A stretch of 64,000 bases of DNA from an uncultured Bacteroidales bacterium (GTDB lineage: Bacteria > Bacteroidota > Bacteroidia > Bacteroidales > WCHB1-69). This document shows, one piece after another, positions 32,539 to 40,791 of this stretch (positions are counted from its first letter, which is position 1; every line of letters begins with the position of its first letter). The position numbers and the translations under genes were made by a program. The stretch spans positions 1 to 64,000 of the forward strand of contig CAKUVI010000001.1 in the NCBI GenBank assembly GCA_934699095.1, written 5' to 3'. The notes beneath the pieces are model-generated. The model was not told the DNA's origin. It saw nothing but the letters and a program-made list of their open reading frames with translations, and ran no database searches.

Positions 32539-33607
32539 TATTCTGCTTCCGGCTGGGTGGTGCTTCGGTTCTGTCGCTTTTATCCGTCGTTTTCTTTACA
32601 GAAAAAACATCCTTAAAAGTCATGAACCTCCTATTCCTACTGTGACTATTGGCAATATTGCCGTAGGCGGTACTGGAAAAACACCTCATTCACAGTATGT
32701 TATAGATTTTTTGAAAGATGAATTCAAAATTGCTTTCCTGAGCCGGGGTTATGGAAGAAAATCCAAAGGCTTTCTGTTGACATGTGTTTTGCCTGAGAAT
32801 GAAATATCCGCTCAAACATTTGGCGATGAGCCATTTATGATTTTTCTAAGAAATAAAGACATTCCTGTTGCTGTTGATACTGACAGATATGACGGAATTG
32901 TACATCTGTTAGATAAAAACCCTGATACTGAAGCTGTTATATTGGATGATGCATTCCAGCATTTGAAATTGAAGAGTGGCTTGTCAATAATAATTACTGA
33001 ATATGAAAGGCCATATTTCAGAGATTATCCCATGCCTGCCGGCAGGCTTCGTGAATTTAGATGTGCGGCGGATTACTCGGACATTGTAATTGTGTCAAAA
33101 ACGCCGGATGGAACAGTTCCTGATGTAAGGTTGTGGAGAAGTAAACTGAGATTGAAAGACAATCAAGAGTTGTTTTTTACAAGAATCTGTTATCAAACGC
33201 CTGAGGCAGTAACAGACAAAGCCAAAAATATGGATTTTGGATTGGTTAAAGATGTTGTCGTGGTTACTGGCATAGCCCATCCGGAGCCTCTAAAAAAACA
33301 TCTTGGATCGCATTATTCAATAAAAAGAGAATTTAACTTCCCTGATCACCATATTTTTAGCGATAAAGAGTTGAAAATGATTTCGGATTATTGTGTTAAT
33401 CAGGCAAAAGGATGTGTCTTGATGACTACTGAAAAAGATTGGGCGCGGTTGCAGACTGAGAATAACAGAAATATTGTATCTTTGCTACCGATTTTTGTGG
33501 TTAAAATAGGAATCGAATTCCTAGATGACGAACAAAAAAATCGTTTTAACAACATATTAAGTGATTATGTCAGAAGAAAGAACAAAAAAAATAGATCAGA
33601 CAATTGA
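32513..33607 (+). CDS. lpxK: Tetraacyldisaccharide 4'-kinase (lipid A synthesis)
   Basis: Phosphorylates the 4' position of the tetraacyldisaccharide 1-phosphate precursor of lipid A, on the inner face of the inner membrane. The 364-residue protein has an N-terminal hydrophobic segment, the Walker A GNIAVGGTGKTPHS near residues 46-59, the conserved FLSRGYGRKSKGF near 77-89, the GDEPFM pattern near 105-110, and DDAFQHLKL near 145-153. The start at 32513 overlaps phoH by 26 bases; a second ATG at 32531 would give a protein 6 residues shorter and is equally plausible. The 3' end overlaps punA by 41 bases. Presence of this gene shows that the organism makes lipid A. Confidence 0.94.
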   Translation: MSLKPTMRNILLPAGWCFGSVAFIRRFLYRKNILKSHEPPIPTVTIGNIAVGGTGKTPHSQYVIDFLKDEFKIAFLSRGYGRKSKGFLLTCVLPENEISAQTFGDEPFMIFLRNKDIPVAVDTDRYDGIVHLLDKNPDTEAVILDDAFQHLKLKSGLSIIITEYERPYFRDYPMPAGRLREFRCAADYSDIVIVSKTPDGTVPDVRLWRSKLRLKDNQELFFTRICYQTPEAVTDKAKNMDFGLVKDVVVVTGIAHPEPLKKHLGSHYSIKREFNFPDHHIFSDKELKMISDYCVNQAKGCVLMTTEKDWARLQTENNRNIVSLLPIFVVKIGIEFLDDEQKNRFNNILSDYVRRKNKKNRSDN

Positions 33608-34391
33608 GTTTCTGAACAAAAGAAAGCCCAATAACCCAAAAATAGCCATAGTTTTAGGCTCTGGGCTGGGCGGCCTGACCGAAAAAATTGAGACGATAGA
33701 GGAGATTTCTTACAAGGAAATCCCTAATTTTCCTGTATCCACAGTGCAAGGACACAAGGGAACTTTAATTTTCGGAAGGCTGAACGGGGTTGACATATTG
33801 GTGTTCAACGGGCGTTTCCATTACTATGAAGGATATTCTATGGATGTGGTGACTTACCCGGAACAGATTCTCAAGGGTTTAGGGGTGCAGACATTGATAA
33901 TTTCAAACGCTGCCGGCGGAATGAATCCAACCTTCAAGGTAGGCGACATCATGCTCATCAGAGACCATATCAACTTTTTCGGCACAAATCCGTTGATTGG
34001 TCCAAATGACGATAATGCAGGACCGCGATTCCCGAACATGACCCACGTGTACTCGCGCAGGCTGATGAAATTGGCCTATGAAGTTGGTGAAAAGTTAGGC
34101 ATCCATTTGCAGGAAGGCGTATATATCGGAGTTACAGGTCCTTCGTTTGAAACGCCTTCAGAGTACAGGATGTTCAGCATTTTGGGAGCTGATGCGGTCG
34201 GTATGTCAACGGTGCCTGAGGCTATTGTTGCTCACCATCGTGGCATTGAGATCTTCGCCTTCTCAGTAATCACAGATTTGGGAATTGTAGGCATGGTCAT
34301 GGAATCTGGTCATGAAGAGGTATTGGAGGCTGCTGCCAAGGCTGGCTCAAAGGTTGTGAATCTGATTTACAACATGATTCCTGAAATTTAG
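33567..34391 (+). CDS. punA: Purine-nucleoside phosphorylase
   Basis: Phosphorolysis of purine ribo- and deoxyribonucleosides to base and sugar 1-phosphate, in purine salvage. The 274-residue length and motifs fit the trimeric PNP class (inosine/guanosine type): VLGSGLGGL near residues 28-36, the conserved VQGHKGTLIFGRL near 58-70, FNGRFHYYEGYS near 77-88, LIISNAAGGMNP near 110-121, and GPSFETPSEYRM near 193-204, followed by GADAVGMSTVPEAIVA near 208-223. The ATG at 33567 was chosen; a GTG two codons upstream is possible. The gene begins inside the end of lpxK, overlapping by 41 bases. Confidence 0.95.
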   Translation: MSEERTKKIDQTIEFLNKRKPNNPKIAIVLGSGLGGLTEKIETIEEISYKEIPNFPVSTVQGHKGTLIFGRLNGVDILVFNGRFHYYEGYSMDVVTYPEQILKGLGVQTLIISNAAGGMNPTFKVGDIMLIRDHINFFGTNPLIGPNDDNAGPRFPNMTHVYSRRLMKLAYEVGEKLGIHLQEGVYIGVTGPSFETPSEYRMFSILGADAVGMSTVPEAIVAHHRGIEIFAFSVITDLGIVGMVMESGHEEVLEAAAKAGSKVVNLIYNMIPEI

Positions 34392-34401
34392 TTTTTTCGA
34401 G

Positions 34402-35202
34402 ATGGGTGATCAGCTTGGACTATCTGGAATAATCATCACTTTGAACGAGGAAAAGAACATCCGAGATGCCATTGATTCCCTGTTTCAGGTGTGCGATGAG
34501 GTAGTGGTGGTTGATTCTTGCAGTACGGACAGGACAGTTGAATTGGCGGGAGAGGCTGGAGCCAAAGTCGTGGTTCAGCCATATTTGGGCGATGGCATCC
34601 AGAAAAACGAGCCGTTGAAATATGTCAAGAACCGCTGGGTGGTTTGTATGGACGCAGATGAACGCCTGACACCAGAATTGGTGGAGGCAATAAAGAAAAT
34701 TGATTTTGAGAATACAGCCTATGATGGTTTTGAGGTTAGGCGGCGGAACATGATAGGAGACAGGTGGATAAAGAGTTGTGGGTGGTATCCGGACTATCTT
34801 GTGCGTATTTACCGTCACGACCGTCTCCGCTATCCTGATGTCAAAGCGCATGCCGCCATTCCTTCAGTGAACACCTGCCGCCTGAAAGCCGACATGGTTC
34901 ATTACACATATTCCAACACGGCGGAGATGTTCTCAAAACAGATCAACAGATTCAGTTCCCGAAGCGCAAAGATAATATATGCCAAAGGGAAAAAGGTAGG
35001 CCCTTTTGCTCCGGTATTCCACGGAATACATACATTCTTCCTGAACTATATCATAAGAGGAGGCATCTTGGGAGGAGTTGACGGTTTCTCAATATCCCTT
35101 GCAATGGGAATGAACTCATATTTGAAATATGCCCGTGTGATAGAATGGCAACGTAATCCGAGACTTACTGAAACAGAAGAGTTTAAGAAAAACATTTGGT
35201 AA
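34402..35202 (+). CDS. Family 2 glycosyltransferase, WaaE/KdtX-like
   Basis: A 266-residue inner-face glycosyltransferase with a GT-A fold. It has the N-terminal LSGIIITLNEEKNIRDAIDSL near residues 6-26, the nucleotide-binding VVVVDSCSTDRTVELA near 34-49, and the metal-binding DADERLTPEL near 79-88. The WaaE-like central motif GWYPDYLVRIYRHDR near 129-143 and HYTYSNTAEMFSKQINRFS near 168-186 are also present. WaaE/KdtX adds a sugar to LPS core heptose or Kdo, so a core-assembly role is likely. It follows punA by 10 bases and overlaps the next glycosyltransferase by one base (TAATG). Sugar and acceptor are not readable from the sequence. Confidence 0.85.
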   Translation: MGDQLGLSGIIITLNEEKNIRDAIDSLFQVCDEVVVVDSCSTDRTVELAGEAGAKVVVQPYLGDGIQKNEPLKYVKNRWVVCMDADERLTPELVEAIKKIDFENTAYDGFEVRRRNMIGDRWIKSCGWYPDYLVRIYRHDRLRYPDVKAHAAIPSVNTCRLKADMVHYTYSNTAEMFSKQINRFSSRSAKIIYAKGKKVGPFAPVFHGIHTFFLNYIIRGGILGGVDGFSISLAMGMNSYLKYARVIEWQRNPRLTETEEFKKNIW

Positions 35203-36323
35203 TGGTTAGGATTGGTTTCGATGCAAAGAGAGTCTTTAAGAACCAAACTGGTTTGGGGAACTACGGACGGATGGTGGTAGAGGGATTGTCGCGGTGCCGT
35301 CCTGATTACGACATAGTGCTTTTCACACCCTCTTCAGATGGTATTTACAAGCATCTTTTCGATAATAGCAATAACGTTAGTGTTGTAGAACCACATGGCA
35401 TTGCCAATGTCTTTTCAAGATGTTGGAGATTAATGTCTTATGGTGTTAATAGTATTTCTGATCTATCTATTTTTCATGGATTAAGTCAGGAATTGCCGGT
35501 CAAACTTCAAGAATCAGTAAAGAAGGTTGTTACAATACATGATTTGATAGCTTGGCGTTATCCTCAGTATTTCAGTGTTTTTGACAGGAATATATACAAG
35601 GCCAAAATTTCGCGTGCCTGCAGGGTTGCAGATAGTGTGGTTGCGGTCAGTCAGCAGACGGCCGATGATTTGGTGAATATTCTGAATGTGCCCTCTGAGA
35701 AAATCAGGGTCATCTACCAATCTTGTAACGATATTTTCAGACATCAATATTCCAAAAATCAAATTGCTGAAGTCAGAAAAAAATATGGTTTGCCCAAAAA
35801 GTACGTAGTGTGTGTGGGAACTATCGAACAGCGAAAGAATCAGGTTTCGGTAGTGAGAATGTTGAAATATCTGCCGGATGACGTGCAACTTGTGCTCGTA
35901 GGCAGGAAAACTTCGTATTATTGCGATGTTGAATCGGTGATTTCAGCAGAGAATCTTGCAAATCGGGTTGTTGTTGTTGACAATGTGGATTTCAAAGATC
36001 TGCCAATATTCTATTCGCAGGCAGAAGTATCGGTTTATATGTCATTGTTTGAGGGTTTCGGAATACCAGTATTGGAGTCTCTGACATGCGGTACGCCAGT
36101 GGTCACGTCAAATCTCTCATCGATGCCAGAGGCGGGTGGTGATGCCGCGTTGTATGCCAATCCTGAGAATCCTTATGAAATAGCCAGTCAGTGCATGAAT
36201 ATCATCGGAAATGGCGATTTCAGGGCTGGTTTCCAAAAGCGAGCGGAGAATCATTGTGCAAAATTTCATCCTGAAAAGATAATTTCCGAATTGATCAACT
36301 TATATGAATTTTTGGTGAAATAA
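35202..36323 (+). CDS. Family 4 (GT-B) glycosyltransferase
   Basis: A 373-residue glycosyltransferase with the two-domain GT-B fold. The N-terminal half has IGFDAKRVFKNQTGLGNYGR near residues 3-22 and KVVTIHDLIAWRYPQYFS near 110-127, the pattern of mannosyl- or galactosyltransferases of the GT4 family. The C-terminal half has VCVGTIEQRKNQVSVVRML near 204-222 and the donor-binding SLFEGFGIPVLESLTCGTPVV near 282-302, with the E-x7-E arrangement. The ATG at 35202 overlaps the previous stop by one base; the TTG two codons earlier is not needed. A bidirectional terminator overlaps its stop codon, ending the operon. Probably LPS or other surface glycan synthesis, from its neighbours. Confidence 0.88.
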   Translation: MVRIGFDAKRVFKNQTGLGNYGRMVVEGLSRCRPDYDIVLFTPSSDGIYKHLFDNSNNVSVVEPHGIANVFSRCWRLMSYGVNSISDLSIFHGLSQELPVKLQESVKKVVTIHDLIAWRYPQYFSVFDRNIYKAKISRACRVADSVVAVSQQTADDLVNILNVPSEKIRVIYQSCNDIFRHQYSKNQIAEVRKKYGLPKKYVVCVGTIEQRKNQVSVVRMLKYLPDDVQLVLVGRKTSYYCDVESVISAENLANRVVVVDNVDFKDLPIFYSQAEVSVYMSLFEGFGIPVLESLTCGTPVVTSNLSSMPEAGGDAALYANPENPYEIASQCMNIIGNGDFRAGFQKRAENHCAKFHPEKIISELINLYEFLVK

Positions 36324-36352
36324 AAAAGGATACGTTTTCGCGTATCCTTTTT
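36322..36352. terminator. Bidirectional terminator between GT4 and aminopeptidase P genes
   Basis: A 12-bp perfect stem (aaaaaggatacg / cgtatccttttt) with the 6-base loop ttttcg. A and T runs on both sides let it serve both converging genes. It overlaps the stop codon of the glycosyltransferase. Confidence 0.9.
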
Positions 36353-36377
36353 AGTGTGTAAACCAAAATACAAGTTA

Positions 36378-37772
36378 TTATCCGATGGTATCGGCCAGTT
36401 CCTGAACGGTTTTCGGGAGGTGTGGGCCGAGCACGCGGTGACCGTTTTCGGTTATGAGAAGGTCGTCTTCGATGCGGATACCGCCGAAGTCGCGATATTT
36501 CTCCACAACGTCGTAGTTGATGAACTGTTCGAACTTTCTCTCTTTCTTCCAGATGTCAATCAAGTGAGGTATGAAGTAGATGCCGGGTTCGATAGACACC
36601 ACGAAGCCGGGTTTGAGTTCGCGGGCCATTCTGAGTGAGGCCCATCCGAAGATATTGCTTGGGCGCACTGTTTCGTCATAGCCGACATGTATTTGTCCGA
36701 GGCCTTCCATATCATGCACGTCTAAGCCGATTTGGTGTCCGAGGCCGTGTACCATAAAGAGAGCGTGGGCGCCGAGTTCCACAGCTTCTTTGACATCGCC
36801 TTTCATGATGCCGAGGTCTTTGAGGCCTTGGGCGATTACTTCGCATGAAAGACGGTGAAGTTCTTTGTTATAGAGACCGGGGTGAGCCGCATTGATGGCG
36901 TCCATGTTGGCCTTGAGAACGATTTCGTATATCTCTTGTTGTTTTGTGGTGAATTTGCCGTTCACGGGCATTGTACGAGTGTAGTCGGAGCAATAGTTCA
37001 TCAATCCTTCGGCGCCTGCATCCATAAGCAGCATATTGCCGGCTTTGAGAATGCCGTTGTGGATATGGTTGTGGAGAGTTTCTCCGTGTTGTGAGAGAAT
37101 TACTGGAAAAGAGATGCCGTTGCCGAATGAGAGCGCGATGCCTTCGGCCAGGCCGGCGAGTTCGTGCTCTGATTCGCCTTCGTGGCAGCGGTGCATGACT
37201 GCGGTGTGCATCTTCACACCAATTTCGCATGCCTTGTCCATCTCGTCGATTTCGCACTGTTCTTTAGCAGAACGCAAAGCTACAATACCTTTGATGAGTT
37301 CCAAAGAGGCCTCTTCACGAATTGAGTTTATGTTGATTCCAGTGAGATTTGAGAGCAGAATCTGGTTGTCGCCGCGGTAAGGAGGGGTGAAATGAACCTT
37401 GCGGCCCTGTTGCTGTGCCTGCTGTATGTATTCAACCAGCTTTCCGAACGGATGGGTCTCAGAGACCCCGACTTTTTCGGCCAAAGATGCTATCGAGGGC
37501 TGGTCTCCCATCCAAATGATATCGTCAATGCCAAAATCATTGCCGAAAATGATAGATTTATGAGCGTCAAAATCAATCACCGCTGCAATGTCTGCTATCG
37601 ACAATCCGAAAAAATATAGAAAATCACTGTCCTGACGGAAATTATACGTGTTGTCGGGGTAGTTCATGGGTGCTTCGTGGTTCCCTAAGAAAACAGCAAT
37701 TCCATGTCCGACAGAATTCGTGAGTTTCTCACGACGGTTAGCGTAAATGCTTGATTCAAATAATGGATTCAT
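36378..37772 (-). CDS. pepP: Aminopeptidase P family protein (Xaa-Pro aminopeptidase)
   Basis: Cytosolic metallopeptidase (M24B) that removes the N-terminal residue before proline. The 464-residue protein has the N-terminal creatinase-like domain (about 1-165) with NTYNFRQDSDFLYFFG near residues 41-56, and the C-terminal pita-bread domain. Metal ligands are visible: two Asp in DAGAEG and CSDYTRTMPV (near 251 and 262), His in HGLGHQIGLDVHD near 343-355, and Glu in SIEPGIYF (near 399) and GGIRIEDDLL (near 435). The gene is alone in its direction between a shared terminator and a promoter at 37844-37851. Confidence 0.94.
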   Translation of the reverse strand: MNPLFESSIYANRREKLTNSVGHGIAVFLGNHEAPMNYPDNTYNFRQDSDFLYFFGLSIADIAAVIDFDAHKSIIFGNDFGIDDIIWMGDQPSIASLAEKVGVSETHPFGKLVEYIQQAQQQGRKVHFTPPYRGDNQILLSNLTGININSIREEASLELIKGIVALRSAKEQCEIDEMDKACEIGVKMHTAVMHRCHEGESEHELAGLAEGIALSFGNGISFPVILSQHGETLHNHIHNGILKAGNMLLMDAGAEGLMNYCSDYTRTMPVNGKFTTKQQEIYEIVLKANMDAINAAHPGLYNKELHRLSCEVIAQGLKDLGIMKGDVKEAVELGAHALFMVHGLGHQIGLDVHDMEGLGQIHVGYDETVRPSNIFGWASLRMARELKPGFVVSIEPGIYFIPHLIDIWKKERKFEQFINYDVVEKYRDFGGIRIEDDLLITENGHRVLGPHLPKTVQELADTIG

Positions 37773-37843
37773 AATATCTTAAAATTTAGTTATTCAATAA
37801 GTTATAAGCTCAAGTTTAATGCCATACGGCAAAATTCGGATTG

Positions 37844-37851
37844 CAAAAGTA
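37844..37851 (-). promoter_or_regulatory. -7 promoter element for pepP
   Basis: TACTTTTG on the minus strand fits TAnnTTTG, 72 bases before the pepP ATG. Confidence 0.6.
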
Positions 37852-37908
37852 ATCAAAATAATCGAGTGTTGACTTAAAAAATCGAAAAAATGAAATAGGG
37901 CGTGATTT

Positions 37909-37938
37909 TTTGTATTTATAACTATTTTTGTATCTTTG
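37909..37938 (+). promoter_or_regulatory. Promoter of the lipoprotein-nadC operon
   Basis: TTTG ending at 37912, an 18-base spacer and TATCTTTG at 37931-37938 match the full Bacteroidota promoter, 34 bases before the ATG at 37973. Confidence 0.78.
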
Positions 37939-37972
37939 CAGTTTGATGTATTGAAAAATATATTACAGACTG

Positions 37973-38473
37973 ATGAAAAAATACGCAATAGGAGTGTTTA
38001 TGATAGTCATGGCGATGTTCATGGCCGGATGCAGGCATCATGAGAAATTCTCGGAAATTCCTCACATTGAGTTTGTTTCATTGGAAAAAGTGCAAGACGG
38101 TGCTGCAGCCGACAATCAGGCTGACCTCACGATCTATTTTCAGGACGGTGATGGCGACCTCGGACTTGACGAGAGCGATAAAGATCCTGTTTTTGCCGTG
38201 GATTCGCCATATTATTACAATATGTTCATTGATTTCTATGAAAAGCAGAATGGTGAGTGGGTCAAGATAGATTTTCCTACACCGTTGCACGCAAGATTCC
38301 CGCACCTCAGCGAGAGCGAACCGGAATCCATAGAGGGGAAATTAACGATTCGTACTTACATCAACAATCCATATTCGAATTATGACACTGTGCGCTTGTC
38401 GTGTTTCGTGGTTGACAGGGCGCTTCATCATAGCGACACAATAATCACCCCAGAAATAAAAGTAAAGAAATGA
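37973..38473 (+). CDS. Bacteroidota lipoprotein of unknown function
   Basis: A 166-residue lipoprotein: hydrophobic residues 5-18, then MAGC, giving a lipidated Cys near residue 20. The mature part has a distinctive stretch DLTIYFQDGDGDLGLDESD near residues 48-66, a pattern (F-x-DGDGD-hG) I know from small lipoproteins of Bacteroidota; the Asp-rich loop suggests Ca2+ binding, which is inference. The rest alternates hydrophobic and polar residues as in a beta sandwich and ends in TIITPEIKVKK. The stop overlaps the nadC start by 4 bases (ATGA). A functional link to NAD synthesis is not implied by the sequence. Confidence 0.78.
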   Translation: MKKYAIGVFMIVMAMFMAGCRHHEKFSEIPHIEFVSLEKVQDGAAADNQADLTIYFQDGDGDLGLDESDKDPVFAVDSPYYYNMFIDFYEKQNGEWVKIDFPTPLHARFPHLSESEPESIEGKLTIRTYINNPYSNYDTVRLSCFVVDRALHHSDTIITPEIKVKK

Positions 38474-39318
38474 AAATAACAGACAAAGTTAAAGAATTGA
38501 TAGCCTTGACGTTGCGCGAGGACATAGGAGATGGTGACCACTCATCGATCTCGTGTATTCCAGAATCAGCATGTGGAAAGATGAAATTGTTGATCAAGCA
38601 GGACGGCGTGCTCGCCGGCGTGGATGTAGCACGCGAGGTTTTGCGTCAGGTGGACCCAAACATCACGATGGAAGTGCTGATGGAGGATGGTACGACGGTG
38701 AAAAAAGGCGATATTGCTTTTGTGTTGAGCGGCTCGTCAAGGAACATGCTTACCGCTGAACGCACACTGCTCAATTTCATGCAACGAATGAGCGGAATAG
38801 CCACCACAACCCGCGAATACGTCGATTTGGTGAAAGACACAGATGTGATACTTCTCGATACCAGAAAGACAACGCCGAATATGCGAATCTTTGAGAAATA
38901 TGCCGTGACTGTGGGAGGTGCGCAAAACCATAGGTTCGGCCTATATGACATGATAATGCTTAAAGACAATCATATAGACTTCGCCGGAGGTATCGAAAAA
39001 GCAATTGATTTAGCCAATGATTATTTGAAAAAGAATAATCTGGATATAAAAATTGAGATAGAATGCAGGAATTTGGACGATGTGGAGCGTGTCATGAAAC
39101 ACGGAGGTGTGCATCGTATCATGTTCGACAATTTCACTCCAGAACTGATAAGGGATGGGGTCAAGATGGTCGGTCATCGCTTTGAGACCGAGGCATCCGG
39201 AGGCATCGTCCGGGAAACACTCCATGACTATGCCGTCACTGGTGTCGATTTCATATCCGTAGGAGCATTCACACATCATGTTGCCAGTCTCGACATGAGT
39301 CTCAAATATTGGTCATAA
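38470..39318 (+). CDS. nadC: Nicotinate-nucleotide pyrophosphorylase (carboxylating)
   Basis: Converts quinolinate and PRPP to nicotinate mononucleotide, CO2 and PPi in de novo NAD synthesis. The 282-residue protein has the family motifs: LREDIGDGDHSS near residues 14-25, AERTLLNFMQRMSGIAT near 96-112, LDTRKTTPNMRIFEKYAV near 133-150, GGAQNHRFGLYDMIMLKDNHI near 152-172 with the catalytic His and Lys residues, IEIECRN near 194-200, and MFDNFTPELI near 219-228. The FEASGGI equivalent reads TEASGGIV near 239-246. It overlaps the lipoprotein gene by 4 bases, and yihY follows after 29 bases. Confidence 0.96.
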   Translation: MKITDKVKELIALTLREDIGDGDHSSISCIPESACGKMKLLIKQDGVLAGVDVAREVLRQVDPNITMEVLMEDGTTVKKGDIAFVLSGSSRNMLTAERTLLNFMQRMSGIATTTREYVDLVKDTDVILLDTRKTTPNMRIFEKYAVTVGGAQNHRFGLYDMIMLKDNHIDFAGGIEKAIDLANDYLKKNNLDIKIEIECRNLDDVERVMKHGGVHRIMFDNFTPELIRDGVKMVGHRFETEASGGIVRETLHDYAVTGVDFISVGAFTHHVASLDMSLKYWS

Positions 39319-39347
39319 ACGTCTATCATTGAACACTTGTCAAAAGC

Positions 39348-40343
39348 ATGTTGAAGAACTTTTTCAGATACGCGAATATCAAGTTCCGTCAGTGGAGCAC
39401 TGATTTGGAACGGGTTCCGTATTTGGGAAAGGCGGTGCGCAAATCCAAGACAATGACCTTGCCTGGGCTGCAGAAGGTGCCGCTATACGATGTGATGCGC
39501 TTCTTTTTTCAGTCGCTCAGCAAGGGAGTGGTGTTTCAAAGGGCTGCGGCCATCACATATCGTCTTTTTGTCGCACTGATACCTATGGTTATTGCTTTAT
39601 TTTCCTCCATCGCCTTCTTGGGCGAGGATTTCCAGATGACCATACTCTCAATGCTTGATTCTGTAGTGCCACCTTATGTGTGGCCGGCTGTGTCAGGGAT
39701 GATTACTGATGTGGTTATGCGACAAAACGGGACACTTTCGTCATTCATGCTCATCATTGGCGTGTACTTTACAATAGTCTGCATCAATGGAATCTTGGTG
39801 GCGATGACCTCATCTTATTTCAATGAAGAGAGCAGAAACATATTTAAGCAGATTTTATTGAGCGCAGGATTGATGCTGCTGACATTCTTCGTGATTATCT
39901 TAGTAGCAGCCGTTTTTATAATAACCTCTGTGACAGTTAATTACATACATACCAATTTTATTAACAATCCTCGGCTATACTCCTTTGCCGTTCATTTCCT
40001 GAAATGGATATTGGTATATGCAGCGATTTATTTTCTGATTAGCATATTCTACTACCTTGCACCGGTGAAACGTGGCGACTACCGTCTTTTTTCTGCTGGA
40101 TCTTCAACGTGTACCATTCTTTTGGTATTACTTTTGTGGATTATTAATGTCTATTTTTCAAATTTTACTAATTATAATGTGATATATGGCTCGTTGGGCG
40201 CGCTTTTTGCCATCCTGTTGTGGATTAACTGGAGCGCTGCCGTCTTTTTGATATGCTATGATTTGAATGTGAGTATCGCAAAAGCAAAAAGTGAAAATAA
40301 AAGGTTGAGCGATGAATTCGCCGATGATAATAAAGATAACTGA
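39348..40343 (+). CDS. YihY/BrkB family inner-membrane protein
   Basis: A 331-residue integral membrane protein with about six hydrophobic segments (near residues 65-90, 115-135, 140-160, 175-205, 220-240 and 250-290). It matches the YihY/virulence factor BrkB family, once misnamed ribonuclease BN. The conserved elements are AAAITYRLFVALIPMVIALFSSIAF near residues 65-89, FYYLAPVKRGDYRLFSAGS near 236-254 and YNVIYGSLGALFAILLWINW near 271-290. A role as a transporter is suspected in the family but not proven. A charged Lys/Glu/Asp C-terminus faces the cytosol. It lies between nadC and the acidic membrane-anchored protein gene, in the same transcript. Confidence 0.88.
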   Translation: MLKNFFRYANIKFRQWSTDLERVPYLGKAVRKSKTMTLPGLQKVPLYDVMRFFFQSLSKGVVFQRAAAITYRLFVALIPMVIALFSSIAFLGEDFQMTILSMLDSVVPPYVWPAVSGMITDVVMRQNGTLSSFMLIIGVYFTIVCINGILVAMTSSYFNEESRNIFKQILLSAGLMLLTFFVIILVAAVFIITSVTVNYIHTNFINNPRLYSFAVHFLKWILVYAAIYFLISIFYYLAPVKRGDYRLFSAGSSTCTILLVLLLWIINVYFSNFTNYNVIYGSLGALFAILLWINWSAAVFLICYDLNVSIAKAKSENKRLSDEFADDNKDN

Positions 40344-40357
40344 TAAAATTATATATT

Positions 40358-40777
40358 ATGGATGGAATAATTGATGTTTTGATATTTGCGGGCGCTATCG
40401 TATGGGCTGTTGTAGGCGCTTTGATAAACAAAAAAATCGAATCCAAAACTGGAAAGTATCCCAATAATAACAGACGTGTCAGACCAGCGGCAAGGCCTGT
40501 CATGCAGGATGAGCACGATGAAGAGGGATTTTATGGTGGGGAATCTACCGATTTTGAATCTGTCAACGGAGCGAACACCAGTGGAGAGGAGCATTTCTCT
40601 TACGAGACAATGAGCAACCGTGATTTTCAGAGGGAATTCGACAAAACGGTGGAAATGGAAAGGATGGCTGATTCAGAGGAAGATGCTACGGTAAATGACA
40701 ATGAATTGGACTTTTCTGAAGAGGAGATTTATAAGGGGATCGTATATTCAGAAATTTTAAAGAGAAAATATTGTTGA
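40358..40777 (+). CDS. Acidic membrane-anchored protein of unknown function
   Basis: A 139-residue protein. Residues 4-24 form one transmembrane helix (VLIFAGAIVWAVVGAL), followed by a short basic segment (KIESKTGKYPNNNRRVRP) and then a strongly acidic, probably disordered middle (about 50-115). The last 25 residues (DFSEEEIYKGIVYSEILKRKY) look like a structured C-terminal motif. I recall a similar ending (an acidic pair, then a helix with YSEIL and a basic-Tyr end) in Bacteroidales proteins of this size, which would suggest a conserved binding motif. No function is known to me. It is followed by recG, whose chosen ATG is 14 bases after this stop. Confidence 0.65.
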   Translation: MDGIIDVLIFAGAIVWAVVGALINKKIESKTGKYPNNNRRVRPAARPVMQDEHDEEGFYGGESTDFESVNGANTSGEEHFSYETMSNRDFQREFDKTVEMERMADSEEDATVNDNELDFSEEEIYKGIVYSEILKRKYC

Positions 40778-40791
40778 TAAGAAATCAGACC

